From contig CADBKB010000035.1 of assembly GCA_902795095.1 (NCBI GenBank), positions 1 through 25,317 on the forward strand: a stretch of DNA of 25,317 bases, written 5' to 3'. The notes beneath the pieces are model-generated. The model had not been told where the DNA came from. It did no database searches and saw nothing but the letters and a program-made list of their open reading frames with translations. The translations under genes were made by a program, and so were the position numbers. This document shows, in pieces, positions 1 through 7,808 of this stretch (its first letter is position 1; each line of letters starts with the position of its first letter). The stretch comes from Oscillospiraceae bacterium (lineage in GTDB: Bacteria > Bacillota_A > Clostridia > Oscillospirales > Oscillospiraceae).

Positions 1-1
1 C

Positions 2-193
2 GAGGTGGAGGAAGCCGAGAGCCCGTTCACCGACCTCAAGCCCGGCGCCTTCTATGAGAAGGCCGTGGCCTGGGCGGTGGCCAGCAAGGTGACCAACGGC
101 ATGACCGCCACCACCTTCGCGCCCGACGGCACCTGCACCAGAGGCCAGGTCGTGACCTTCCTGTACCGCGCCATGGACGCCGACAAGGAGTAA
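2..193 (+). CDS. C-terminal end of an S-layer-homology (SLH) domain protein (partial)
   Basis: The frame is open from the left edge of the window, so the start and most of the protein are missing; 63 codons and a TAA stop remain. The residues follow the SLH pattern: FTDL near the start, then FYEKAVAWAVASKVTNG, then TFAPDGTCTRGQVVTFLYRAM, which is the typical last half of an SLH repeat. In the family these repeats anchor exported proteins to secondary cell-wall polymers. Because this is the end of the protein, the SLH repeats are C-terminal here. What the rest of the protein does cannot be seen. A good Rho-independent terminator lies 35 bases after the stop, so this is probably the last gene of its transcript. 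Confidence 0.85.
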   Translation, partial: EVEEAESPFTDLKPGAFYEKAVAWAVASKVTNGMTATTFAPDGTCTRGQVVTFLYRAMDADKE

Positions 194-228
194 TCACATC
201 TGATTCTCTGAAACTCGAATAAAACCCC

Positions 229-266
229 GCCGGGGCTGCGCAAGCAGCCCCGGCATTCTTTATCTT
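229..266 (+). terminator. Rho-independent terminator after the SLH gene
   Basis: A perfect 11-bp stem (229-239 with 244-254) closes a GCAA tetraloop and is followed by a T-rich stretch, ATTCTTTATCTT. It lies 35 bases past the SLH stop codon. Confidence 0.85.
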
Positions 267-290
267 CATAGAATTCCGAAAACAACCATC

Positions 291-319
291 CCGTAGGGGC
301 CGATGCCCACATCGGCCCG
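291..319 (+). repeat. 29-bp palindromic intergenic repeat, copy 1
   Basis: The 29 bases 291-319 recur exactly at 17772-17800. The core is an inverted repeat, GGGCCGATG (297-305) with CATCGGCCC (310-318), around a 4-base loop. There is no T-tract, so it is not a simple terminator. It looks like a dispersed REP-type sequence. Confidence 0.7.
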
Positions 320-406
320 TTTGCTGCCCGCCTCCGTCCCCGCCGTAGGGCTGCCAGACCTCTGGCCGCCGCCTTTTCTCTATTATTCTATTTTCCCGTA
401 TTTATA

Positions 407-491
407 CCCGTCCTTGCGAGGCCCCAAAGGGGCCGTAGCAATCCGCACCCGATGCGCTGAAAGGACAACTCGCGCTCCTCGCAATGACGGG
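407..491. repeat. 85-bp MITE-like repeat with imperfect terminal inverted repeats
   Basis: The ends are CCCGTCCTTGCGAGG (407-421) and CCTCGCAATGACGGG (477-491), inverted copies with one mismatch. An inner hairpin GGCCCC-AAA-GGGGCC follows the left end. Short elements with this kind of end (cgtcattgcgagg) are familiar between genes in many bacterial genomes. No coding potential is seen. Confidence 0.6.
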
Positions 492-552
492 CCGAATGGT
501 GCGTACGCGCTGACGTTGGGCTTGTCGAACAGACGTGTGCGGTTGATGGGCC

Positions 553-581
553 TTGAAAACAGGTGTTAGGTCGTGTAAAAT
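553..581 (+). promoter_or_regulatory. Sigma-A-type promoter for mutY
   Basis: TTGAAA (553-558), a 17-base spacer and TAAAAT (576-581); each hexamer matches consensus at 5 of 6. It lies 25 bases upstream of the mutY start codon. No other gene sits between. Confidence 0.7.
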
Positions 582-606
582 ACGAAGCAGGGAAGGGGGC
601 GGATGT

Positions 607-1680
607 ATGGACGAGTATAGCGCTGCTCTGGACAGCAGGGGCGCGGTATTGGCGCGGCTGCCGGAGCTTCTGCTGCCCTGGTTTGCCGAACACGCCCGGG
701 AACTGCCCTGGCGGCTTGACCGCGAGCCCTATCACGTCTGGCTTTCGGAGATCATGCTCCAGCAGACCCGCGTGGAGGCCGTGAAGGGCTATTACAGCCG
801 GTTTCTTTCTGCGCTCCCCACGGTCAAAGATCTTGCGGACGCCACGCCTGACGCTCTGCACAAGCTCTGGGAGGGCTTGGGATATTATTCCCGGGTGCGC
901 AATCTCCAGGCGGCGGCGAAGGTCATCATGGAGCGGCATGGCGGCGTATTTCCGTGCACCTATGCCGAGGTCCGGGCCCTGCCCGGGATCGGGCCCTACA
1001 CCGCCGGAGCGATCTGCTCCATCTGTTTTGATTTGCCCACCCCCGCGGTGGACGGCAACGTCCTGCGGGTGATTACCCGGCTGCTGGCCTGGGACGCCTG
1101 CGTCGATCGCGACGGCACAAAGAAGGCCGTCCACGACGCTCTGGCTGCGATTTATCCTTCGGAGTCGGGAACCTTCACCCAGAGCTTAATGGAGCTGGGC
1201 GCCACGGTGTGCGCGCCCAACGGCGCGCCGAATTGCGAAGCCTGCCCGCTGCGGGAGATCTGCCGCGCCTGCGCAAGCGGGGAACAAACCCGCTATCCCA
1301 TTCGTCAAAAGAAAAAAGAACGCAGGATCGAAGACCGGACGGTGTTCGTACTGCGCTGCGGATCTGACGAAGCGGTGCGCAAGCGCCCCAGGCGGGGACT
1401 TTTGGCCGATCTCTGGGAATACCCCAACGTGCCCGGCACCCTGGACCCTGCCGCCGCCATCGAACAGGCGCAGGCCTGGGGCTGCGAGCCGGGGGAGCTT
1501 CAGATGCAGCTTGACCGGGTACACATCTTCACCCATGTCCAGTGGAACCTGCGCTGCTATTACATCACCTGCCGCGCCGAGCCGGAGCAATTCGTTTGGG
1601 CCGGCCCGGATAAAATGAAAAACGAAATCGCCCTGCCGACCGCGTTTCGGATGTTTTTGCAGGAAAAACTCTCTGATTGA
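607..1680 (+). CDS. mutY: A/G-specific adenine glycosylase MutY
   Basis: DNA repair glycosylase that removes adenine mispaired with 8-oxoguanine (or G). The 357-aa product has the helix-hairpin-helix/GPD core: SEIMLQQT with the catalytic Glu48, LPGIGPYTAGA at about 125-135, and AVDGNV with the catalytic Asp149. It also has the four-cysteine 4Fe-4S cluster (Cys202, 210, 213, 219). The C-terminal third is NUDIX-like and holds HIFTHVQW, the usual region for recognising 8-oxoG. The ATG at 607 was chosen because AGGGAAGGGGG lies just upstream and the family N-terminus starts here; in-frame codons from 553 would overlap the promoter. It is a single-gene unit with its own promoter and a terminator that overlaps the stop codon. 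The C-X7-C spacing differs by one residue from E. coli (X6) but I recall it in Clostridia homologues. Confidence 0.95.
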   Translation: MDEYSAALDSRGAVLARLPELLLPWFAEHARELPWRLDREPYHVWLSEIMLQQTRVEAVKGYYSRFLSALPTVKDLADATPDALHKLWEGLGYYSRVRNLQAAAKVIMERHGGVFPCTYAEVRALPGIGPYTAGAICSICFDLPTPAVDGNVLRVITRLLAWDACVDRDGTKKAVHDALAAIYPSESGTFTQSLMELGATVCAPNGAPNCEACPLREICRACASGEQTRYPIRQKKKERRIEDRTVFVLRCGSDEAVRKRPRRGLLADLWEYPNVPGTLDPAAAIEQAQAWGCEPGELQMQLDRVHIFTHVQWNLRCYYITCRAEPEQFVWAGPDKMKNEIALPTAFRMFLQEKLSD

Positions 1681-1703
1681 TTTCAGAGAGTTTTCCATTT
1701 TTT
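1665..1703 (+). terminator. Rho-independent terminator of mutY, overlapping its stop codon
   Basis: A perfect 12-bp stem, AAAACTCTCTGA (1665-1676) with TCAGAGAGTTTT (1683-1694), is followed by six Ts at 1698-1703. The last codons and TGA of mutY form the left arm and loop. Confidence 0.85.
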
Positions 1704-1762
1704 GTTGTAAGCGACAGTTTTGTGGAAGAATCTACAAGAGCAGCATAAATGAGAATAACAAT

Positions 1763-1790
1763 AAGCGCCCCGGTTGGGGCGCTTGTTGTC
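1763..1790 (+). terminator. GC-rich hairpin, possible second terminator
   Basis: AAGCGCCCC (1763-1771) pairs perfectly with GGGGCGCTT (1776-1784) around GGTT. Only a weak T-tract (GTTGTC) follows, so termination strength is uncertain. It may be a back-up for the mutY terminator. Confidence 0.45.
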
Positions 1791-1851
1791 GGACTGTCCA
1801 AAAGCTCGGTTTTAGGACCGGCTCAATTCAAGAAATCAGCTTCCGACAACG

Positions 1852-2047
1852 AGCCCTCTTTTGCTTAAAAGAGGGGCAGGGGAGATTTAACAATATCAGC
1901 GCGCCGCAGGCGATTTCAATTATTCTATCAAGATCGTGAGAATGATTGCTAAAGACGACACAGCGCAAAGAAAACAGCCGGATTATAATGTCCTGCGGAC
2001 GGCAATCAAAGTTCAATCCCCCTGCCCCCTTTTGACAAAAGGGGGCT
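1852..2047. mobile_element. MITE-like non-coding element with hairpin-forming terminal inverted repeats
   Basis: The left end (1852-1891) and the reverse complement of the right end (2011-2047) match over nearly 40 bases: AGCCC(T/C)CTTTTG, then AAAAG(A/G)GGG, then CAGGGG(A/G), then ATT and AAC. Each end also folds on itself (CCCTCTTTT/AAAAGAGGG and CCCCCTTTT/AAAAGGGGG). Inverted similarity continues weakly inwards (CCGCAGG at both inner ends). The 81-codon minus-strand reading frame across it looks like no known protein and spans both ends, so I treat it as chance. No transposase is inside, so any movement must be driven in trans. Confidence 0.6.
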
Positions 2048-2115
2048 TTTGGCTGCACTGTTATTCGGGGCATTGTATATAAAGATTTAGTCTATATTTG
2101 ATAATAGAATAAGAT

Positions 2116-2147
2116 AAAAGGGAGCGGCAGGTTCCGCTCCCTTTTTT
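2116..2147. terminator. Bidirectional terminator at the end of the sugar kinase unit
   Basis: GGGAGCGG (2120-2127) pairs with CCGCTCCC (2134-2141), flanked by AAAA on the left and TTTTTT on the right. It can terminate minus-strand transcription from the kinase gene ending at 2235, and plus-strand transcription from the left. Confidence 0.75.
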
Positions 2148-2234
2148 CGTTTGAATATGGTTTTCAGCCCTGGCTGCAGTCGGCGTTTTTGCCGTGCTTG
2201 CGCAGGCACTGCGGCATTTTCAGGCCTTCAAGTA

Positions 2235-3806
2235 TTACAGCGCCTCGATGGCGGCCTTCTCCATGGGAAGGGCCTTCTTATAGCGGGCCAGGAAGGCGTT
2301 GAAGCCGTCGATGTCGGACGCGTCGGCCATGAGGGTGGAGGACTTGGCGGAGGCGAACACCTTGTTGTCCAGGTAGTCCTCCAGAGTCTCGCCCTCGTCG
2401 CCCCAGAGCATGAACGCGCACAGCAGGGCCATGCCGTAGGGGCCGCCCTCGCCGGCGGTCTCCATGACGGAAACCGGCGCGCCGACGGCTGCCGAGAGCA
2501 TCCGCTGGCCCACGCCCGGGGTCTTGAAGAAGCCGCCGTGGCCGTAGAGCTTGTCCACGGCGATGCTCTCCTCCTGGGTCAGGATGTCCAGGCCGATCTT
2601 CAGGGTGGCCAGGGCGGAGAGCAGGTGGGTGCGCATGAAGTTCGGCAGGGTAAAGGCGCAGTTGGGGGTGCGGGCGAAGAGGGGACGGCCTTCGTCCAGA
2701 TCCGTCACGCCCTCGCCGGAGAAGTAGTTGAAGCTCAGCAGGCCGCCGCAGTCGGGATCGCCCTCCAGGGCCTTCTTGAACAGCAGGGTGAACAGGGCTC
2801 CCTTGTCCTGGGGCGCGCCGATGGCGTCGGCGAACTGGGAAAGCAGCTCCACCCAGGCGTTGATGTCGGAGGTGCAGTTGTTGCAGTGGACCATGGCCAC
2901 GGGTGCGCCCGCGGGGGTGGTGACCATGTCGATCTCCCGGTGCACGCCCAGGGCGTGGTCGGTGACGATCATGGCGAAGTCGCTGGTGCCGGCGCTCACG
3001 TTGCCGGTGCGTACGCGCACGGAGTTGGTGGCGGCCATGCCGGTGCCCGCGTCGCCCTCGCAGGGGGCCACGGGGATGCCCGCTTGCAGGGTGCCGCTGG
3101 GATCCAGGAAGCGCGCGCCCAAGCGCGCGCCCGCTTCGGTCAGGGCGCCGGCGCTCTCGCCCGCCACAAGAACCTTGGGCAGGATGTCGCGCAGCTTCCA
3201 GCGCATGCCGGAGACGGCGTCGAACTTCTCCACCATGGCCTGGTCATAGTCCATCTTTTCGGAGTCGATGGGGAACATGCCGGAGGCCTCGCCCACGCCC
3301 ATGACGTGCAGGCCCGTGAACATATAGTGGATGTAGCCCGCCAGGGTGGTCAGCCGGGCAATGTCGCCGATGTGGGATTCCTTGTTGAGGATCGCCTGGT
3401 ACAGGTGGGCGATGCTCCAGCGCTGGGGGATGTTGAAGCCAAACAGGGCCGTCAGCTTTTCGGCGGCCTCGCCGGTGATGGTGTTGCGCCAGGTGCGGAA
3501 CTCGGCGAGCTGCTTGCCGTCGGCGTCGAAGGGCAGGTAGCCGTGCATCATGGCGGAAACGCCGATGGCGCCCACGGTAGTGAGCTCCTCGCCGAATTTT
3601 TCTTTTACGTCGCGCTTCAGGTCAGCGAAGCAGGCCTGCAGTCCCGTGTGCACCGCCTGCATGGAGTAGGTCCAGACGCCGTTTACAAACTGGTTTTCCC
3701 ATTCATAGCTGCCGCCGGCGATGGGAAGATGCTCCCGGTCCAGCAGGACCGCCTTGATCCTGGTGGAGCCGAGCTCGATGCCGAGTACGGTTTGTTTGAG
3801 ATCCAT
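2235..3806 (-). CDS. FGGY-family carbohydrate kinase (ribulokinase/xylulokinase-like)
   Basis: ATP-dependent sugar kinase of the FGGY family, 523 aa. The first nucleotide-binding loop is [15 protein letters not shown] (9-23). The catalytic-base region is CEGDAGTG with Asp252. The C-terminal ATP-site region is [13 protein letters not shown], followed by [14 protein letters not shown]. The N-terminal substrate lobe carries [11 protein letters not shown] at about 84-94. The exact substrate cannot be read from sequence; the adjacent furanose-type transporter makes a pentulose such as L-ribulose or a related ketose plausible. The ATG at 3806 has GAGGAAAG upstream. It is not simply the last gene of the transporter operon: a terminator-like hairpin (3911-3945) and its own strong promoter (3869-3896) lie between. 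No isomerase or epimerase gene is in the window. Confidence 0.85.
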   Translation of the reverse strand: MDLKQTVLGIELGSTRIKAVLLDREHLPIAGGSYEWENQFVNGVWTYSMQAVHTGLQACFADLKRDVKEKFGEELTTVGAIGVSAMMHGYLPFDADGKQLAEFRTWRNTITGEAAEKLTALFGFNIPQRWSIAHLYQAILNKESHIGDIARLTTLAGYIHYMFTGLHVMGVGEASGMFPIDSEKMDYDQAMVEKFDAVSGMRWKLRDILPKVLVAGESAGALTEAGARLGARFLDPSGTLQAGIPVAPCEGDAGTGMAATNSVRVRTGNVSAGTSDFAMIVTDHALGVHREIDMVTTPAGAPVAMVHCNNCTSDINAWVELLSQFADAIGAPQDKGALFTLLFKKALEGDPDCGGLLSFNYFSGEGVTDLDEGRPLFARTPNCAFTLPNFMRTHLLSALATLKIGLDILTQEESIAVDKLYGHGGFFKTPGVGQRMLSAAVGAPVSVMETAGEGGPYGMALLCAFMLWGDEGETLEDYLDNKVFASAKSSTLMADASDIDGFNAFLARYKKALPMEKAAIEAL

Positions 3807-3868
3807 GGTTCTTTCCTCACTTTCTTTGTTGTACTGCGATTTGAACGAGCTATCTACTATCTGTGTCT

Positions 3869-3896
3869 ATTATAGCAAATCTGCATGGATTTGCAA
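3869..3896 (-). promoter_or_regulatory. Promoter of the FGGY kinase gene with a palindromic operator in the spacer
   Basis: On the minus strand: TTGCAA (3896-3891), a 16-base spacer, then a perfect TATAAT (3874-3869) preceded by TGC, giving an extended -10. The spacer and -35 hold a perfect 7-bp inverted repeat, GCAAATC (3875-3881) and GATTTGC (3888-3894), separated by 6 bases. A protein bound there would block RNA polymerase, so it is a candidate repressor operator. The regulator is unknown. Confidence 0.7.
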
Positions 3897-3910
3897 GCCG
3901 GGATGCGGGC

Positions 3911-3945
3911 AAAAAGACAGCGTGCCGGCATTGCCGACACGCTGT
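3911..3945 (-). terminator. Terminator between transporter operon and kinase gene
   Basis: On the minus strand ACAGCGTG (3945-3938) pairs with CACGCTGT (3924-3917), with an inner CGGC/GCCG stem, and TTTTT follows (3915-3911). A second smaller hairpin (TGCCGA/TCGGCA, 3949-3964) lies immediately before it. Both sit about 40-90 bases after the second permease stop codon. Confidence 0.7.
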
Positions 3946-3999
3946 AAGTGCCGACGTATCGGCATTTGTATTTGAGACTGAAGTCCCGGAGGACGCCGC

Positions 4000-5103
4000 T
4001 TACTTTTTCGCCCCGGCGCTGCCCTTGGCGCGATTTCTGAGCATCAGCACCACGCTCTGCAGCAGGATGAACAGGCACAGCATGGCGCCGGTGGTGATGC
4101 TCTGCCACCAGGGATCGCGCAGACCGGAGGTGGTCACGATGGACTTGATGGTGCTTAGGGTCAGCACGCCGAAGAAGGTGCCGATGACGCTGCCGACGCC
4201 GCCTGTGAGCAGGGTGCCGCCGATGATGGAGGAGGCGATGGCGTTCATTTCCGCCGCGGTGGCGTTGGTGGCGTTGCCGGCGCCGGTGTGCATCATGAAC
4301 ACGAAGCCGGCGATGCCGCTGAGCAGGCCGCACAGCAGGTGGGCCATGAAGCGGGTCTTGCGCACGTTCACGCCCAGCATCAGCGCGCTCTGCCGGTTGC
4401 CGCCCACAGCGTAGAAGCTGCGGCCGAGGCGGTGCTTCTTCAGCAGAAGATAGATAAGGACCACGATCACCAGGGCGATCACGACGCCGATCTCCATCTT
4501 TGCCGGGATCAGTACGCCCCGGTTATTCACCGAGCCCAGCCAGGGGATCCGGATGGGGGTCTGAAGGATGTCCATCAGATTCTGCGGCGCCTTCTGGGGA
4601 TCGACGCTGACGATGGTGATCATACCGCGGGCGAAGAACATACCGGCAAGGGTGATGATGAAGGGCTGGATCTCCAGATGGGCGATCAGGAAGCCCTGCA
4701 CCGCGCCGAAGGCCAGGCCGATCAGCAGGGCCGTGAGAAGGGCGAAGACGATCCGCCAGCTTTCCGAAAGGCCCAGGGCGCTGATGACGCCGTTCCAGAG
4801 GCCAAGGTTGCCGTTGAGGATCATCACGCCCACCATGGCCACCAGGGCCGTCACGCCGCCGACGGAAATGTCGATGCTGCCGGTGATCATGACGATGGTC
4901 AGACCGCAGGAAATGATGATGAGGAAGGCGTTGTCATTGAGAATATCAAACAGCATCTGCGGCTTGAGATAGCCGCCGCCCAGGAAGACCATGGCCAGAA
5001 TGTACATGAGGGCGAAGATGCAGATGGTGATCAGCAGAAGCAGCTGAGAATCCGCGAGGGGCTCGCGTCTGCGCAGATCATTCTTTTGTGCGAACAGCTT
5101 CAT
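4000..5103 (-). CDS. Sugar ABC transporter permease, YjfF-like
   Basis: Integral membrane permease of the ribose/galactofuranose (BPD_transp_2) class, 367 aa, with about 8-10 hydrophobic segments. Class motifs are GSIDISVGGVTALVAMVG near residue 73, FIITLAGMFFARG, AVGGNRQSALMLGV, and ASSIIGGTLLTGGVGSVIGT. The last two closely recall E. coli YjfF. It is the second of two permeases after one ATPase, as in ytfQRT-yjfF. It starts 3 nt after the upstream permease stop, and its AGGAGG ribosome site lies in the end of that gene, which suggests coupled translation. The stop is TAA at 4000. It would form the membrane channel with the preceding permease and the double ATPase. Confidence 0.9.
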   Translation of the reverse strand: MKLFAQKNDLRRREPLADSQLLLLITICIFALMYILAMVFLGGGYLKPQMLFDILNDNAFLIIISCGLTIVMITGSIDISVGGVTALVAMVGVMILNGNLGLWNGVISALGLSESWRIVFALLTALLIGLAFGAVQGFLIAHLEIQPFIITLAGMFFARGMITIVSVDPQKAPQNLMDILQTPIRIPWLGSVNNRGVLIPAKMEIGVVIALVIVVLIYLLLKKHRLGRSFYAVGGNRQSALMLGVNVRKTRFMAHLLCGLLSGIAGFVFMMHTGAGNATNATAAEMNAIASSIIGGTLLTGGVGSVIGTFFGVLTLSTIKSIVTTSGLRDPWWQSITTGAMLCLFILLQSVVLMLRNRAKGSAGAKK

Positions 5104-5106
5104 GGA

Positions 5107-6180
5107 TCAGGCCACCTCCTTCTGCGCGCGTGAATGGCGGCCGGTGAGCTTTTTCCGGAGCCGGCCCATGGCTTCCTTCACCACGGGCGAGCCCATGACC
5201 ACCAGGATGATGATGACCACGGCCTTGTAGGCCTTCACATCCGTGGAGGGGACCTTCATGGCGTACAGGGTGATGGTCAGCGCCTGGATGGCGTAGGCGC
5301 CCAGGATGGAGCCCAGCAGCTTGAATTTGCCGCCGCCCAGATTGTTGCCGCCGATGGCGACGGCAAGAATGGCGTCCATTTCGATATTGATCAGCAGGGT
5401 CTCATGGTTGATGAGCCCCAGGCGGCTCACACCGATCATGCCCGCTACGGCGCAGCAGGCGCCGAGGATGATGAACGACAGCAGCTTGATGCCCACGGAG
5501 TTGATGCCGTTGAGCCGGGCGGCGCCCTGGTTGATGCCCACGGTCTGGACATACAGGCCCAGGGTGGTGAAGCGGAAGACCAGGGCGAAGAGGATCCCGA
5601 TGAAGATGACGATGAGGATCGGCGTCGGAATGGGGATCCCCGGGATGAAGCTGCCGATGGCATTGATGATGGGGCTCTGCAGGGTGGGCGTGGCGCCGCC
5701 GTTGATCCAGTAGGCGATGCTGCGTCCGCAGGTGAAGAGGATCAGGGTGGCGATCATCGGCTGGATGTGGAAGAAGGAAACCAGCGAGCCGTTGAAGGCG
5801 CCGAACACCATGGCCACGGCGCAGCAGGCCAGGAAAGCCGCAACGACCGTGGGGCCGGTCACGCCGCCGCTTTTGAGGATCTTCACGAATACGCTGCCGG
5901 CGATGGCCGCCAGGGCGCCGACGGAGATGTCCTGGCCGCCGGCGGCGGCCGTAACCAGCGTCATGCCCATGGACAGGATGACCAGCTCCGACGCGCCGTT
6001 GAGGATGGCGATCAGGTTGCCCTGCAGCACGGGGTCGCCCTTGTTGTTGGCGGCGATGCCCACGGAGAAGAAGCTGGGATCACGGATCAGATTGAAGATC
6101 ACCAGCAGGGCGATGGCGATCAGCGGGATCAGAAGCTGCGAGTTCTTGGAGAAGAACTGGGACGTCTTTGCTTTTTTCAT
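5107..6180 (-). CDS. Sugar ABC transporter permease, YtfT-like
   Basis: Membrane permease of the same class as its downstream neighbour, 357 aa. Seen in the sequence: a short cytoplasmic N-terminus, many hydrophobic segments, GGQDISVGALAAIAGSVFVKI, and IEMDAILAVAIGGNNLGGG, which resembles the LDAILAVVIGG region of YtfT. The ATG at 6180 (MKKAKTSQFF) has GGGAGGAGG at the right distance; seven codons upstream there is another possible start, but it would overlap the ATPase gene. Only 1 nt separates it from the ATPase stop. The two unlike permeases imply a heterodimeric channel. Confidence 0.9.
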   Translation of the reverse strand: MKKAKTSQFFSKNSQLLIPLIAIALLVIFNLIRDPSFFSVGIAANNKGDPVLQGNLIAILNGASELVILSMGMTLVTAAAGGQDISVGALAAIAGSVFVKILKSGGVTGPTVVAAFLACCAVAMVFGAFNGSLVSFFHIQPMIATLILFTCGRSIAYWINGGATPTLQSPIINAIGSFIPGIPIPTPILIVIFIGILFALVFRFTTLGLYVQTVGINQGAARLNGINSVGIKLLSFIILGACCAVAGMIGVSRLGLINHETLLINIEMDAILAVAIGGNNLGGGKFKLLGSILGAYAIQALTITLYAMKVPSTDVKAYKAVVIIILVVMGSPVVKEAMGRLRKKLTGRHSRAQKEVA

Positions 6181-6181
6181 C

Positions 6182-7678
6182 TCATTCGCCTCCTCCCGCA
6201 ATGGTACGCATGACGCGCTCCTGGCTCAGCTCGTCGCCGGTCAGCTCGCCCACAATGTTGCGGTCGCGCATGACGATCAGCCGGGAGCAGACGCGCAGCA
6301 TCTCCTCAATCTCGGAGGAGATGAAGGTGATGCTCATGCCCTCCTCCGCCAGCTTCATCACCAGCTTCTGGATCTCGGTCTTGGTGCCCACGTCGATGCC
6401 GCGGGTGGGCTCGTCCAGGATCAGGTACTGGGGATGGGTCAGCAGCCAGCGGGCCAGGATGACCTTCTGCTGGTTGCCGCCGGACAGGGACTTGATGGGC
6501 GTCTCCGAGGACGCCGTCTTGATGTCCAGGGCCTTGATGTATTCGTCGGCAAAGGCCTCCGCCTTGGCTCTGGAGAAGGGATGCATCATTCCCTTGATCA
6601 CCTGAAGGGCCAGGATGATGTTTTCCCGCACGGACAGATCGGCGATGATGCCGTCGCGCTTGCGGTCCTCGGGCAGGTAGCCAATGCCATGCTTCATGGC
6701 GTGCAGAGGCTTGGAAATGACGGCCTTTTTGCCGTTGATTTTCACGGTGCCGCCGGTGACCGGGTCGGCGCCGAAGATGGCGCGTACGCTTTCGCTTCGG
6801 CCGGAGCCCAGAAGGCCGGTGAAGCCGTTGACCTCGCCCTTGGAGATGTGGAAATCAAAGGGCCGGCTCTGGGAGCTGGAGAGCCCCTCGGCCTCGTAGA
6901 AGCGCTCGCCGATGGCGGCGTCCTGCCTTTTGATGGAGGAAAGGTCCTCCAGGTCCTTGCCGATCATCTTCTCCACCAGCTGGACCTGCGGAAGATCCCG
7001 CACCTCGTATTCGCCCACCAGCTCGCCGTTGCGCAGCACGGTGATCTGGTCGCTGACGGCATAGACCTGCTCCAGGAAGTGGGTCACGAAGATGATGCCC
7101 ACGCCCTGGGACTTGAGCTGCCGCATCAGACCGAAGAGCATTTCCACTTCCTTGTCGTCCAGGGAGGAGGTGGGCTCGTCCAGGATCAGTACCTTACAGT
7201 CGGTATCCACGGCCCGGGCGATGGCCACCATCTGCTGCACGGCCAGCGAGCAGCTTCCCAGCTGCTGCCGGGGTCTGGCGGGGATGCCCAACTGCTCCAG
7301 CAGCTCGCCGGAGCGCTTTTCCATCTGCTTCCAGTCCACGCGCCTGCCCGCGCCGCGACCGATGAACATGTTCTCCGCCACGGTAAGATTCGGGCAAAGG
7401 GTGATCTCCTGATATACGGTGCTGATGCCGTAGCTCTGGGCCTCCTGGGGAGACCGGATGACGATGGCGTCATCCACACCGTCGATGCGGATCTCGCCCG
7501 CGTCCATGGAATAAACACCGGTCAGCACCTTGATCAGCGTGGATTTTCCGGCGCCGTTTTCTCCCATCAGCGCGTGGATCGTTCCTTTGCGCAGGGTAAA
7601 ATCTACATTTTCCAGGGCTTTCACCGCCGGGAAATACTTGCAGATTCCGCGCATGGTCAATACAATATCCTCTTGCAT
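6182..7678 (-). CDS. Sugar ABC transporter ATP-binding protein, YtfR-like (two nucleotide-binding domains)
   Basis: The 498-aa protein carries two fused ABC ATPase domains, the arrangement of RbsA/MglA/YtfR. Domain 1: Walker A GENGAGKST (about 39-47), a degenerate signature SLAVQQMVAIARA, and Walker B VLILDEPTSSLD. Domain 2: a degenerate Walker A loop LLGSGRSES, an intact signature SLSGGNQQKVILARW, and Walker B YLILDEPTRGIDVG. One intact and one degenerate Walker A is normal for this class. It energises import through the two permeases. AGGAG lies upstream of the ATG at 7678. A large hairpin in the 130-nt gap to the binding-protein gene may set lower expression than the binding protein. Confidence 0.93.
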   Translation of the reverse strand: MQEDIVLTMRGICKYFPAVKALENVDFTLRKGTIHALMGENGAGKSTLIKVLTGVYSMDAGEIRIDGVDDAIVIRSPQEAQSYGISTVYQEITLCPNLTVAENMFIGRGAGRRVDWKQMEKRSGELLEQLGIPARPRQQLGSCSLAVQQMVAIARAVDTDCKVLILDEPTSSLDDKEVEMLFGLMRQLKSQGVGIIFVTHFLEQVYAVSDQITVLRNGELVGEYEVRDLPQVQLVEKMIGKDLEDLSSIKRQDAAIGERFYEAEGLSSSQSRPFDFHISKGEVNGFTGLLGSGRSESVRAIFGADPVTGGTVKINGKKAVISKPLHAMKHGIGYLPEDRKRDGIIADLSVRENIILALQVIKGMMHPFSRAKAEAFADEYIKALDIKTASSETPIKSLSGGNQQKVILARWLLTHPQYLILDEPTRGIDVGTKTEIQKLVMKLAEEGMSITFISSEIEEMLRVCSRLIVMRDRNIVGELTGDELSQERVMRTIAGGGE

Positions 7679-7724
7679 CTGCTCAACTCCTGTCCCTGTT
7701 CCGGATGGTTTGTATCTTATACGG

Positions 7725-7775
7725 ATAGCGCGATGTGGATCGCGGATTTAACCACTTTATTCCACACCGCGCTAT
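7725..7775 (-). promoter_or_regulatory. Large intercistronic hairpin between binding-protein and ATPase genes
   Basis: Fifteen-base arms (7725-7739 and 7761-7775) pair with one mismatch around a 21-base loop. No T-tract follows on the minus strand (CCGTATAAG), so it is unlikely to be a full terminator. In binding-protein operons such stems commonly stabilise the upstream message or dampen read-through; this role is inferred. Confidence 0.55.
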
Positions 7776-7808
7776 GGTTATTGCTTCAATTCGGGTTTGG
7801 CCGGTGAA

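Noticed and set aside
388..1134. 248-codon minus-strand frame opposite mutY
   Set aside because: It is antisense to the conserved MutY core and crosses the mutY promoter. No domain could be seen.
1207..1263. Abnormal cysteine spacing in the MutY iron-sulphur motif (C-X7-C)
   Set aside because: All four cysteines are present, and an X7 first spacing is, as far as I recall, common in Clostridia MutY proteins.
1828..2073. 81-codon minus-strand frame in the intergenic region
   Set aside because: It spans the MITE-like element from end to end and reads through both hairpins, with no ribosome site or recognisable domain.
2151..3875. 574-codon plus-strand frame opposite the FGGY kinase, and similar long frames at 5717-7807 and 11559-13073
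   Set aside because: They lie antisense to well-supported genes, have no family motifs and show the Gly/Ala/His/Val/Leu-rich composition of shadow frames in GC-rich DNA.
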